A stretch of DNA of 64,000 nt from Burkholderiaceae bacterium (lineage in GTDB: Bacteria; Pseudomonadota; Gammaproteobacteria; Burkholderiales; Burkholderiaceae_E): positions 124,001 through 188,000 of the forward strand of contig JAOSJU010000002.1 in the NCBI GenBank assembly GCA_027493945.1, given 5' to 3'. How positions within the stretch are numbered: the stretch's first letter is position 1; every line of letters starts with the position of its first letter. Below the pieces are notes generated by a model. The model did no database searches, was not told the origin of the DNA, and saw nothing but the letters and a program-made list of their open reading frames with translations. Positions 19,739 through 28,331 of this stretch are shown piece after piece. The translations under genes were made by a program, and so were the position numbers.

Positions 19739-19766
19739 ATTCTGCACCGCGAGACGATTTTGTCAA
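19739..19766 (-). promoter_or_regulatory. Putative phaC promoter
   Basis: On the minus strand a perfect -35 hexamer TTGACA (19766-19761) is followed after 16 bp by CAGAAT (19744-19739), a 4/6 match to the -10. Transcription would begin near 19732, about 31 nt before the phaC start chosen at 19701. The TGC-rich tandem repeat lies directly upstream and overlaps the first bases of the -35. Confidence 0.6.
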
Positions 19767-19794
19767 CGCAGTGCAGCGAACGCAGTGCAGCGAA
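19765..19794. repeat. Tandem 14-bp TGC-rich repeat upstream of phaC
   Basis: The unit AACGCAGTGCAGCG occurs twice head to tail (19765-19778 and 19779-19792) and is followed by AA. It abuts and slightly overlaps the phaC -35. PhaR proteins are reported to bind TGC-rich DNA, so this is a candidate PhaR operator. That link is inference, and the repeat itself is plain in the sequence. Confidence 0.6.
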
Positions 19795-19833
19795 ACCGCG
19801 CGGCAGCCGGCGAGGCCGATCCGCCGGCCGCGT

Positions 19834-20640
19834 TCAGCGCGGCTCGAGCCAGATCAGCGAGGCCATGCGCCCGCTGCCGCGATCGCGCCGGTACGAGTAG
19901 AAGCGCTGCGCTTCCTCGACGGTGCAGTATCCTCCGCCACCGACTCGTCGCACGCCGACGCGCGCAAGCCGGGTTCGCGCCAGTCGGTACAGGTCGGCGA
20001 ACCACTTGCCGTCGCGTACCCTGGGCGCGAACGCGCCGGCACACTGCGGATCCTGATCGCAGAACGCGTGCAGCACGTCCTCGCCGACCTCGAACGCGCG
20101 CGGACCGATCGCCGGCCCGAGCCACGCGATCACCTCCGCATCGGGCCCGGCGAGGCCGCGCAGCGCCTCGACGCTGCGCTCGAGCACGCCCAGTGCGAGC
20201 CCGCGCCATCCGGCGTGCGCCACCGCCACCGCCCTGCCCGCCGTATCGGCCAGCAGTACCGGCAGGCAGTCGGCCGTGAGCACGGCGAGCACTACCCCGG
20301 GAGCGCTGGTCGCGGCCGCATCGGCGCGCGGCTCGGCGACCCCGGGCGCCGGATCCGGGCCGGCGAGGTGTACCGCCGCGCCGTGCACCTGCTCGAGCCA
20401 TCGCGGCGCCGACGGCAGGCAGGCCTGGAGCCGCGCACGATTGCGCGCGACGTCGCCCGGATCGTCGCCGCACCGGGCGCCCAGGTTCAGCCCGCCGGGA
20501 CTGCCGTCGGCGAGACCCCACGGGCCGCGGCTCACGCCGCCGCGGCGCCCGGTGACGAAAGCCCTGACCTGCGGCGGGGCTTCCCAATCGGGAACCAGTT
20601 CGGCCAGGCCGGCAGGCGGCGGCACGAAGGCGTGTGTCAT
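19834..20640 (-). CDS. pgeF: Peptidoglycan editing factor PgeF (YfiH/polyphenol oxidase family)
   Basis: This 268-residue protein is of the YfiH/DUF152 family, purine-nucleoside-active enzymes that in E. coli prevent misincorporation into peptidoglycan. The zinc-site residues are in VHGAAVH (LEQVHGAAVHLAG), VLTADCLPVLLAD and AVAHAGWRGLALGV, with IGPRAFEVGEDVLHAF beyond. RGGVSRGPWGLADGSPGGLN is the conserved N-terminal loop. Its ATG overlaps the rluD stop (ATGA, 20637-20640), a widespread rluD-pgeF pairing. Confidence 0.96.
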   Translation of the reverse strand: MTHAFVPPPAGLAELVPDWEAPPQVRAFVTGRRGGVSRGPWGLADGSPGGLNLGARCGDDPGDVARNRARLQACLPSAPRWLEQVHGAAVHLAGPDPAPGVAEPRADAAATSAPGVVLAVLTADCLPVLLADTAGRAVAVAHAGWRGLALGVLERSVEALRGLAGPDAEVIAWLGPAIGPRAFEVGEDVLHAFCDQDPQCAGAFAPRVRDGKWFADLYRLARTRLARVGVRRVGGGGYCTVEEAQRFYSYRRDRGSGRMASLIWLEPR

Positions 20641-21614
20641 CGGGATTCCTGCGGTTCGAACGGCGCTGCCGCCGCGCGTTGCGCCGCGTCGGCATCGATG
20701 CCGGCGGCCGCGCACAACTCGACCATGTCGGCCGGCATCGGCGAACTCCAGTTGGCCGATCGCCCATCGGCCGGATGACGCAGCCGCAGCTGCCAGGCAT
20801 GCAAGGCCTGGCGCGCGAAACCCGCCAGCACGGGGCCGCCGTAGAGGGTGTCGCCAACCAGTGGATGGCCGATGCTGCGCAGGTGAACGCGGATCTGGTG
20901 GGTGCGCCCGCTCTCGAGGCGGCACTCCAGGAGGCTCACCTCGCGCTCGCCGATCCGGCCCCGGGCCAGCGTGCGAAACCAGGTGCGCGCCGCGCGCCCG
21001 CGTCCGGCCGGCACCGCCGCCATGCGCACCCGTGAGTCCTCGTCGCGCGCGATCGCCGCGTCGATGCAGCCGTGCGCCGGGCAGCGGCCGTCGGCGAGCG
21101 CCAGGTAGCGCCGTCCCATGCTGCGATCGGCCAGCTGCGCGGCCAGCGTGCTCATCGCGTGCTCGGTGCGCGCCACCACCAGCAGTCCGCTGGTGTCGCG
21201 GTCGAGCCGGTGCACGATGCCGGCGCGCGGCAAGGCGGCCAGCGCAGGGCGATGGAACAACAGACCGTTCATCAGCGTGCCGTGCCAGTTGCCGGCGGCC
21301 GGGTGCACCACAAGGCCCGCCGGCTTGCACAGCACGATCAGCTGATCGTCCTCGTGGAGCACGTCGATCGGCAACGGCTCCGGGCCGAACGCGCTGTCGG
21401 CCTCGCGCGGCTGGGGCTCGACCACGATCGTCTCGATGCCGCGCAGCCGCGTCTTCGCCGGCAGCACCCGATCGTCGCAGCGCACTGCCCCGAGCGCGAT
21501 CCAGCGCTGCAGCCGCGTGCGCGACACCTGCGGCAGGCGCGAGGCGACGAAGCGGTCGAGGCGCTCGCCCGCGGCGCCGGCCGCGTCGATCTCGATGAGA
21601 TCCAGCAGCGGCAC
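20637..21614 (-). CDS. rluD: 23S rRNA pseudouridine(1911/1915/1917) synthase RluD
   Basis: RluD isomerises three uridines in helix 69 of 23S rRNA. The 325-residue protein has an N-terminal S4 RNA-binding domain (RLDRFVASRLPQVSRTRLQR) and the RluA catalytic domain with the active-site aspartate in GIVHRLDRDTSGLLVVARTE. LESGRTHQIRVHLRSIGHPL is the family signature near the C terminus. The start is GTG at 21614, giving a 45-bp divergent gap to bamD. It is coupled to pgeF by a four-base overlap. Confidence 0.95.
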   Translation of the reverse strand: MPLLDLIEIDAAGAAGERLDRFVASRLPQVSRTRLQRWIALGAVRCDDRVLPAKTRLRGIETIVVEPQPREADSAFGPEPLPIDVLHEDDQLIVLCKPAGLVVHPAAGNWHGTLMNGLLFHRPALAALPRAGIVHRLDRDTSGLLVVARTEHAMSTLAAQLADRSMGRRYLALADGRCPAHGCIDAAIARDEDSRVRMAAVPAGRGRAARTWFRTLARGRIGEREVSLLECRLESGRTHQIRVHLRSIGHPLVGDTLYGGPVLAGFARQALHAWQLRLRHPADGRSANWSSPMPADMVELCAAAGIDADAAQRAAAAPFEPQESR

Positions 21615-21646
21615 CTCGGGCGGGCGGGGATCCTCGGGGGCTTGGC

Positions 21647-21652
21647 TATAAT
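21647..21652 (+). promoter_or_regulatory. Consensus -10 hexamer just before bamD
   Basis: A perfect TATAAT lies at 21647-21652, only 7 bp before the bamD ATG at 21660. No -35 or extended -10 is recognisable. If used, transcription would begin within a base or two of the ATG and give a leaderless message. No ribosome site precedes that ATG. Confidence 0.4.
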
Positions 21653-21659
21653 CGAACTC

Positions 21660-22466
21660 ATGAAAGGATTCGTGCCCTGGCTTCGCGCGCTGACCGCGCT
21701 CGCCGTCGTGTCGCTGGCCGCCTGCGGCACCGCCGAGGCGCCCGACGCCACGCTCGGCTGGACACCCGAGCGATTATATGCAGAGGCTCGCGACGAGATG
21801 GCCTCGGGCAATCGCCAGTCGGCGATCAAGATGCTCGAGAAGCTCGAGGCGCGCTATCCGTTCGGCCAGTGGGCCGAACAGGCGCAACTCGACATCGCCT
21901 GGGCGCATTTCAAGGAGAACGAGCGAGCGCTCTCGCTGGCCGCGATCGATCGCTTCATGAAGCTGCATCCGAACCACGCGGCCTACGACTACGCTCTGTA
22001 CCTGAAGGGCCTGGTCAACTTCAACGAGCAGCAGGGGCTGATGGCCCGCCTGGGCAGCCAGGACCTCTCCGAGCGCGACCAGGTGGCGCTGCGCGAGTCG
22101 TTCGACGCCTTCAAGGACCTGATCACCCGGTTTCCCGACAGCAAGTACGCACCCGACGCCGAGGCGCGGATGCGCTACCTGGTGAACTCGATGGCGCGCG
22201 GCAAGGTGCACATCGCGCGCTACTACTACAGCCGCGGCGCCTACGTGGCTGCCGCGAACCGCGCCCAGGAAGTGATCCGCGACTACCAGGAAGCGCCGGC
22301 ACTCGAGGAGGCGCTCTACCTGCTGGTTCGCTCGTACGAGAAGCTGGGGCTCGACGACCTGCGCGCCGACACCGAGCGCGTGATGCGGCGCAGCTTCCCG
22401 GACAGCGAACTGCTCAAGACCGGCCTGCCGCAGGACGATCGTCGCTGGTGGCAGGTGTGGCGCTGA
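21660..22466 (+). CDS. bamD: Outer-membrane assembly lipoprotein BamD (ComL)
   Basis: BamD is the essential lipoprotein partner of BamA in inserting outer-membrane beta-barrels. The 268-residue precursor has a signal peptide with lipobox LAAC (VVSLAACGTAEAP). About five TPR-like repeats follow: RLYAEARDEMASGNRQSAI, GQWAEQAQLDIAWAHFKENE, FPDSKYAPDAEARMRYL, ARYYYSRGAYVAAANRAQEV and EEALYLLVRSYEKLGLDDL. A GTG at 21672 also gives a good signal peptide but sits only 3 nt after an AAAGGA. The 3' end overlaps the opposite-strand dinG by 53 bp. Confidence 0.95.
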   Translation: MKGFVPWLRALTALAVVSLAACGTAEAPDATLGWTPERLYAEARDEMASGNRQSAIKMLEKLEARYPFGQWAEQAQLDIAWAHFKENERALSLAAIDRFMKLHPNHAAYDYALYLKGLVNFNEQQGLMARLGSQDLSERDQVALRESFDAFKDLITRFPDSKYAPDAEARMRYLVNSMARGKVHIARYYYSRGAYVAAANRAQEVIRDYQEAPALEEALYLLVRSYEKLGLDDLRADTERVMRRSFPDSELLKTGLPQDDRRWWQVWR

Positions 22467-24548
22467 GCGCGCCGGCGCCGACCACGCAGAACGCCAGGGC
22501 GTCCTCCTCGTCGCGCGTGATCGGGAACGGCGGCAGGCTCGCCACCAATCTGCGGCCATAGGGCCGCGCAAGCAGCCGCTCGTCGCAGATCGCCAGCACC
22601 CCACGATCGGTTTCCGAGCGAATCAGGCGGCCTGCGCCCTGCTTCAGCGCCATCGCGGCGGCGGGCAACTGGATCTCGCGGAACGGGTCCCCGCCGGCAC
22701 GGCGCATCGCGTCGATGCGCGCGCGCAGAATCGGGTCGTCGGGCGCGGCAAACGGCAGCTTGTCGATGATCACCAGCGACAGCTGCGGCCCGACCACGTC
22801 CACCCCCTCCCAGAAGCTGGCACTGCCCACGAGCACCGGGCTGCGCAGCGTACGGAAGCGTTCGATCAGGGCCGGCCGCGAAGCCTGGCCCTGAACCAGC
22901 AACTCGATCTCCAGCCCCGACTGGCGGATCCGCTCGCCCAGCAGCGCGGCCTGCTGCTCGACCATCCGCAGGCTCGTGCACAGCACGAACGCGCGGCCGC
23001 GGTTGGCCTCGATCAGCGGCCAGGCCGCGGCGGCCACCTGATGCGCGAACCGGGGCGAGGCCGGATCGCCACAGTGGCGCGGCACGTAGAGCAACGCGCG
23101 CTGCGCGAAGTCGAACGGGCTCTCCCAGCACAGCGTGCGCACCTCCTCCAGCCCCATCGCGGAGGTGAAGTGATCGAAGCGACCGGCCACCGCGAGCGTC
23201 GCCGAGGTGAAGATCCAGGCGCGCGCCGCCGATTCGCGATGCCGCCTGAAGGTGCCGGCCACCGACAGCGGCGTGCGATGCAGCGTCACGCCGGACTGGT
23301 GCACCTCGGCCCACAGGATCGACGGCGAATCGGCGTCTTCGTGCTGCGCGGGACTTTCGTCCTGCGCCTCGCCCGGTGCGCCCGCCGGCGCATCGAGGGC
23401 CGACCGGAAGCGCTGCGCATCCGCATCGGGATCGAGGCCGGCGAGCCAGCTGCGCAGGCCTTGCGCCAGTTCCGCCGCGCGCACGCGCAGTCGCGCGAGA
23501 TCGCGGCTGCGCTCGGCCGCAGCGGCGAGCGCCGGCAGCGCGAGCGCGGCGACGAGATCGCCCACCGCCTCGCGCAGCGCCGCATGGCCGCGCAACTGCT
23601 GCGCATCGAGGCGTCCGGGCCTGCCGGCCGCCAGCCTGAGCACGCGCAGCCCCTGCTCGATCGTCCCCGCCAGCTGCGCCCAGTCGGCCGCGTCGCGGGC
23701 ATCGGCCAGGCCGACGCGCAGCAGGTCGCGCGCGAACTCCGCAAGCTGCCGCGTCGAGACGCTGCGCCCGAAGAACTGGGTCGCGATCTCCGGCAACTGG
23801 TGCGCTTCGTCAAAGATCAGCGCGTCGGTGGTCGGAAGCAGCTCGGCGACGCCTTCGTCGCGCAGTGCCAGGTCGGCGCAGAACAGGTGATGGTTCACCA
23901 CCACGATGTCCGCCTGTTGCGCCGCCTGGCGCGCCTTGAACACGAAGCAGTCGGCGAAGTCCGGGCAGTCCTGGCCAAGGCAGTTCTCGCGGGTCGAGGT
24001 CGCATGCGCCCACGCCGGCGCATCCTCGGCGATGCCCGGCGCCTCGCTGCGATCGCCGCTCGCCGAAATCGCCGCGAAGCGCTCGATCCGGCGCAGCACC
24101 GCGACGTCCTCGCGGCGCTCGAAGCGGCCTTCGGCCAGGTTGCGGCGCAGATGATGGCGGCAGACGTAGTTCGAACGGCCCTTGAGCAGCGCCATCGTGG
24201 CGCCCACACCGAGCGCCTCGCGGACCCGCGGCAGGTCGCGATGGAACAACTGGTCCTGCAAGGTCCGCGTGCCGGTGCTGAGCAGCACCCGCCCCCGCAC
24301 AGCAGCGCCGGCACCAGGTAGGCGAAGGTCTTGCCGGTGCCGGTGCCGGCTTCGGCAACCAGCGTCGCAGGGATGTCCGTGCCGCCGGCGCCGGCGGCCG
24401 CGGCGATCGCCGCCGCCACCGCCGTCGCCATCTCGCGCTGGCCCGCGCGGAACACGAAACCGGGCTGCGCCCGGGCCAGCGGGCCGTCGGGCAGGAATGC
24501 CGCGGCCACCGCGGCGTCGAGCCGCGCAGCGGCCGCGGAATCGCGCAT
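22414..24548 (-). CDS. dinG: ATP-dependent DNA helicase DinG/YoaA family (one-base frameshift)
   Basis: This XPD-like superfamily 2 helicase has a Fe-S cluster that unwinds DNA 5'-3'. Walker A is ATLVAEAGTGTGKTFAYLVP, in a different frame from the rest. The switch is in the C5 run at 24292-24296, where one more C on the + strand restores CGGRVLLSTGTRTLQDQL. Cluster cysteines lie in GRSNYVCRHHL and in CLGQDCPDFADCFVFKA. The DEAH box is LIFDEAHQLPE, and the C-terminal helicase motif is KQGAGRLIRSETDRGVL. The repaired length is 711 residues. The start ATG overlaps the stop of the small YdcH-like gene (TGATG). Confidence 0.93.
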
Positions 24549-24785
24549 CAGGCGGGCTCGTCCGGCACCAGCTGCATCTGCAGCAGCGTGATCGCGTCCT
24601 TGATGCGCAGCTTGCGTTTCTTCAGTCGCCGCAGCTGAAGCTCGTCGAAGCGGGCCTGCTCCCCGATCGCGGAGATCATCGCGTCCAAGGCCGCGGTGCT
24701 CGAGCTGCAGCTCGGCGATGCGCTGCCGGATCGCGTCGGCGGGGGAGCGCAGCGGCGCCGGGCGACTCGGGGCCGAAGTCTTCAT
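24548..24785 (-). CDS. YdcH/DUF465-like small protein (one-base frameshift)
   Basis: This small protein of about 78 residues has N-terminal PADAIRQRIAELQLEHRGL in one frame and DAMISAIGEQARFDELQLRR with LKKRKLRIKDAIT in another. Together they match DUF465 (helix, EHxxLD, then LKKxKLxLKD). The join is at 24685-24686 (one extra G on the coding strand, CTTGGAC for CTT GAC). The function is unknown; homologues are short coiled-coil proteins. It is translationally coupled to dinG by TGATG. Confidence 0.78.
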
Positions 24786-24851
24786 TCATGGCATGAGGGT
24801 CGTGGCCGGGCAGGATCGCTGCTGCATGATACGTCGCCGCGTCGGCGCAAC

Positions 24852-25661
24852 TCAATCCTTCGGCGCTGCTGCCGGAGCCGTCGACGGTGCCGGAGCCGGA
24901 GCCGTCGACGGTGCCGTCGGGGGTGTCGGCGCGGCATGGCCGCTGCCGGTCGCCGCCGCCCGAGCCTGGCGTTCGGCGTCGCGCCGCAGCGCCTGATCGC
25001 GCCGCGAGGCCGCATTGCGATCGCGTTCCGCGTTGCGGCGCTCGACGTCGCGCAGCTTGCGCTCGTGGCGCGCCGCGCGCTCCGCGGCCTGCGCCTGCCG
25101 CTCGCCCGCCTGCGCGCGGCGGCGCGCTGCGTCGGCCTCGCGCCCGGCCTGGCGTGCGCGCGCCGCTTCGGCATCGCCGGCCCTGCGCGTCTCGCCCGCC
25201 GCGCGCTGTTCCTCCCGGGCACGATGCTCGGCCATCCGCCGCTGCTGGCGCGCCGCCGCCTCGTCGCGCCGGCGCTGTCCGGCGCCCGGGTCTTCGGCCA
25301 GCGCCGCCGCCTCGGCACGCGCGCGATTGTCGTCGCGCGCCTGCTGCTCGCGCAGAACCGCGCGTGCCGCCGCCTCGCGATCCTTCAGGACCTGTGCCTG
25401 GCGGCGTTGGCGCTCGCGCACCCGCTGCAGGCAGTCGTTGACCAGCACGCGCTGGCGGCACTCGGCCTCGTCGGCGCGCAGTCGCGCAGCGACTTCCGCG
25501 CGCTCGCGCTCGATCGCGACCAGCGCCTTTCGCGCCTCGCCGACGTCGGCCGGCGCCCTGCCGGCGTCCGACCCCTGCGCCGCTGCCGATGGGGTTGCGG
25601 CCAGCGCCACCGCCAGCACCAGCGTCGCTGCCAGCACCTGCCGAAGAGCTGCGGCGGTCAT
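24852..25661 (-). CDS. Secreted Ala/Arg/Glu-rich coiled-coil protein of unknown function
   Basis: This 269-residue protein starts TAAALRQVLAATLVLAVALA and continues to AAA-QG, a convincing Sec signal peptide. The mature part is a long charged coiled coil (repeated Arg/Glu/Ala, for example ARDDNRARAEAAALAED and EQRAAGETRRAGDAEAARA). It has a single cysteine pair in DEAECRQRVLVNDCLQRVRE that could form a disulfide hairpin in the periplasm. The C terminus is Pro/Ala/Ser/Thr-rich with a short 24-bp repeat in the DNA. Similar small proteins with a two-Cys motif are seen in Burkholderiales, with no known role. It lies 13 bp after zapE. Confidence 0.65.
   Translation of the reverse strand: MTAAALRQVLAATLVLAVALAATPSAAAQGSDAGRAPADVGEARKALVAIERERAEVAARLRADEAECRQRVLVNDCLQRVRERQRRQAQVLKDREAAARAVLREQQARDDNRARAEAAALAEDPGAGQRRRDEAAARQQRRMAEHRAREEQRAAGETRRAGDAEAARARQAGREADAARRRAQAGERQAQAAERAARHERKLRDVERRNAERDRNAASRRDQALRRDAERQARAAATGSGHAAPTPPTAPSTAPAPAPSTAPAAAPKD
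24871..24912. repeat. 24-bp spaced direct repeat inside a coding low-complexity tail
   Basis: The 18-base string GCCGGAGCCGTCGACGGT appears at 24871-24888 and again at 24895-24912. On the minus strand it encodes the repeated TAPSTAPAPAP stretch of the secreted protein. It is ordinary low-complexity repeat expansion, with no sign of a regulatory role. Confidence 0.7.
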
Positions 25662-25674
25662 CGCTGCCGGCCTC

Positions 25675-26778
25675 TCAGCTGCCGGCCAGTTCGGCACCGG
25701 CCTCGCGGCGCGGGGCCTCGAGGTACTCGCGCGACTGCATCTCGACGATCCGGCTCACGGTGCGATGAAACTCGGCCGCCATCGCGCCCTCCGTGTAGAG
25801 CTCCGCCGGCGGACATTCGGCGGACATGATGAGCTTCACGCGCCGGTCGTACAGGACGTCGACCAGCCAGACGAAGCGGCGCGCTTCCGAGGCCATCGCC
25901 GCGCCCATCCGCGGCACGCCCGACAGGATCACCGCATGGAACTGGCTGGCGATCTCGAGATAGTCGTTCTGCGAGCGCGGGCCGCCGCACAGCGTGCGGA
26001 AGTCGAACCAGACCACGCCGCCGGCGCGCCGCAGCGCCCGGATCTCGCGATGCTCGATCATCAGCCGCGGCTCTTCGTCGCGGGCCTCGGCCAGCGCCGC
26101 GAAGGCGTCGCGCAGCGCGCGATCGGCGGCCGCGCCGAGCGGCCAGTGATACGCGCTCACCCCGGCCACCGAGCGTCGCCGGTAGTCGGTGCCGGCGTCG
26201 ACCTCGATCACGTCGACGTTGGCCTTGATGAGTTCGATCGCGGGCAGCACGCGCGCGCGGTGCAGCCCTTCCGGATACAGCATGTCCGGATGGTAGTTCG
26301 AGGTCATCACGAAGGTCACGCCGTGCGCGAACAGCGCGCGCATCAGCCGCTCGAGGATCATCGCGTCGGCGATGTCGGAGACGTGGAACTCGTCGAAGCA
26401 GATCAGCCGGTAGCGCCGCGCAACGCGCGCCGCGACCGCGTCGAGCGGATCGGCCTGCCCCTTCAGGTCCTGCAGCGAGCGGTGCACGCCGCGCATGAAC
26501 TCGTGGAAATGCAGCCGCGTCTTGCGCACCACCGGAATCGACGCATAGAAGCTATCCATCAGGAAGCTCTTGCCGCGGCCCACGCCACCGTAGAGCCAGA
26601 CGCCGCGCGGCACCGGCGGTCGGTTGATCAGCTTCTTGAGCCGGTTCGAGCGCTGCGCCTTGTACGCGACGAACTCGTCGTGCATGCGCTGCAGCCGGCC
26701 GGCCGCCGCCATCTGGGCGGCGTCGGCCACGAAGCCGCGCCGGGCAAGTGCCTCCCGGAAAGCCTCGATCACGCTCAC
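25675..26778 (-). CDS. zapE: Cell division protein ZapE (AFG1-family ATPase)
   Basis: ZapE is an AFG1-type AAA ATPase that acts on the Z-ring under stress. The 367-residue protein has Walker A GVWLYGGVGRGKSFLMDSF, Walker B RLICFDEFHVSDIADAMIL and the sensor region FVMTSNYHPDMLYPEGLHR. HFHEFMRGVHRSLQDLKGQ is also family-typical. The length and motifs are normal. It lies 13 bp downstream of lpdA on the same strand and is probably transcribed with it; odhB-lpdA-zapE order is common in betaproteobacteria. Confidence 0.95.
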   Translation of the reverse strand: MSVIEAFREALARRGFVADAAQMAAAGRLQRMHDEFVAYKAQRSNRLKKLINRPPVPRGVWLYGGVGRGKSFLMDSFYASIPVVRKTRLHFHEFMRGVHRSLQDLKGQADPLDAVAARVARRYRLICFDEFHVSDIADAMILERLMRALFAHGVTFVMTSNYHPDMLYPEGLHRARVLPAIELIKANVDVIEVDAGTDYRRRSVAGVSAYHWPLGAAADRALRDAFAALAEARDEEPRLMIEHREIRALRRAGGVVWFDFRTLCGGPRSQNDYLEIASQFHAVILSGVPRMGAAMASEARRFVWLVDVLYDRRVKLIMSAECPPAELYTEGAMAAEFHRTVSRIVEMQSREYLEAPRREAGAELAGS

Positions 26779-26791
26779 GTCGAGGCAGTCG

Positions 26792-28246
26792 TCACATGTT
26801 CAGCGAGCGCTTGTCGGTGGCGGCGAGCGCCGCTTCGCGCAAAACCTCGGACATCGATGGATGCGGGTGGCAGACGCGGCCGATATCCTCGGCCGACGCC
26901 TTGAACTCCATCGCGAGCACCGCCTCGGCAATGAGGTCCGAGGCCGCGGCCGACACGACGTGCACGCCGAGCACCTCGTCGGTGGCGGCGTCGGCGAGCA
27001 CCTTCACGAAGCCCTCGGGTGCGGCCACTCCCAGCGCCCGTCCGTTGATCGAGAACGGAAACTGCCCCGACTTCCAGGCGCGTCCTTCGGCCTGCAACTG
27101 CTCCTCGGTGCGCCCCACCCGGGCGATCTCCGGCGACGTGTAGATCACCCACGGAATGCAGTTGTAGTCGATGTGCGGCTTCTGGCCGGCGATCAGCTCG
27201 GCCACCATCACGCCCTCGTCCTCGGCCTTGTGCGCGAGCATCGGGCCGCGCACCACGTCGCCGACCGCCCAGACGTTGGGCACCGTGGTGCGGCAACCCT
27301 CGTCCACCGGGATGAATCCGCGCTCGTCGACCGACAGGCCGATCGACTCGAGCCCCAGGCCGTCGGTGTTCGGCACCCGACCCACCGAGACGACCAGCCG
27401 GTCGCATTCGAGGACCTGCGCCGCGCCCCGGTCGTCGGTCCAGTCGACCTTCACGCCGCGCTTGCCGGCCTGCACCGAGGCGATCTGCGCGCCGAGGTGA
27501 ATCTTCAACCCCTGTCGGGTGAACTGTTTCCAGGCTTCCTTGCGCACGCCCGCGTCGGCAGCGGCAAGGAAGGTCGGCATCGCCTCGAGGATCGTGACCT
27601 CGGCGCCGAGCCGTCGCCACACCGACCCGAGCTCGAGCCCGATCACGCCGGCGCCGATCACGCCCGGGCGCCGCGGCACCTCGGGAATCGACAGGGCGCC
27701 CTCGCTGTCGCAGACCAGCTGGTTGTCCACCGGCACCCCGGGCAGGTGCCGCGCCTTCGAGCCGGTGGCGATGATCACGTTCACCGCGTCGACCAGCTGC
27801 GGGGCCATCGCGGCAGCGCCCTCGGCGGCATCGTCGAGCACCTCGACGCGAAACGCGCCGTCCTCCGCGCCGACGAAGCGGCCGTGGCCCTGGAGCCAGG
27901 TGATCTTGTTCTTGCGGAACAGGAACTCGACCCCCTTGGTCATCTTCGAGACGATCGCCTCCTTGCGGGCCATCATCTTCGCCAGGTCGAGCTTCACGCC
28001 GTCGGCCGAGATGCCGTGCTCGCCGAGGTGATGGCGCGTCTTCTCGAACACCTCGCTCGAGCCGAGCAGCGCCTTCGACGGGATGCAGCCGACGTTCAGG
28101 CAGGTGCCGCCGAGCGCGAGTTCACCCTTCGCGTTGCGCCACTTCTCGACGCACGCGACCTTGAAGCCGAGCTGCGCGGCGCGCACCGCGGCGATGTAGC
28201 CACCGGGACCCGCACCGATGACGACGACGTCGTATGTCTGGGCCAT
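26792..28246 (-). CDS. lpdA: Dihydrolipoyl dehydrogenase (E3)
   Basis: This 484-residue flavoprotein reoxidises dihydrolipoamide on OdhB and passes electrons to NAD+. The FAD motif VVIGAGPGGYIAAVRAAQLG is at the N terminus. The redox disulfide is in GGTCLNVGCIPSKALL, the NAD motif is GVIGAGVIGLELGSVWRRLG, and the active His-Glu region is RVCHPHPSMSEVLREA. It is the third gene of odhA-odhB-lpdA and is preceded by an 85-bp gap that holds a dyad at 28272-28303. Confidence 0.97.
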   Translation of the reverse strand: MAQTYDVVVIGAGPGGYIAAVRAAQLGFKVACVEKWRNAKGELALGGTCLNVGCIPSKALLGSSEVFEKTRHHLGEHGISADGVKLDLAKMMARKEAIVSKMTKGVEFLFRKNKITWLQGHGRFVGAEDGAFRVEVLDDAAEGAAAMAPQLVDAVNVIIATGSKARHLPGVPVDNQLVCDSEGALSIPEVPRRPGVIGAGVIGLELGSVWRRLGAEVTILEAMPTFLAAADAGVRKEAWKQFTRQGLKIHLGAQIASVQAGKRGVKVDWTDDRGAAQVLECDRLVVSVGRVPNTDGLGLESIGLSVDERGFIPVDEGCRTTVPNVWAVGDVVRGPMLAHKAEDEGVMVAELIAGQKPHIDYNCIPWVIYTSPEIARVGRTEEQLQAEGRAWKSGQFPFSINGRALGVAAPEGFVKVLADAATDEVLGVHVVSAAASDLIAEAVLAMEFKASAEDIGRVCHPHPSMSEVLREAALAATDKRSLNM

Positions 28247-28271
28247 GTCCGCGCGCTCCTCTCAAGAAAAC

Positions 28272-28303
28272 GTTCTGTAAGTCATTGATTTTTCTTACGG
28301 AAC
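28272..28303. other. 10-bp imperfect dyad between odhB and lpdA
   Basis: GTTCTGTAAG (28272-28281) and CTTACGGAAC (28294-28303) form a 10-bp inverted repeat with one mismatch around an AT-rich 12-nt centre. On the minus strand the second arm is followed by GTTTTCTT. It may be an RNA hairpin with attenuator or processing function that adjusts lpdA expression, or an operator. Confidence 0.45.
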
Positions 28304-28331
28304 ACCGGGTCCATATGCGGGCCTGAATTGC

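Noticed and set aside
24871..24912. Short direct repeat considered as a CRISPR or VNTR
   Set aside because: Only two copies, and the 18-bp units are separated by 6 bp within a coding Pro/Ala/Ser/Thr tail, with no spacers.
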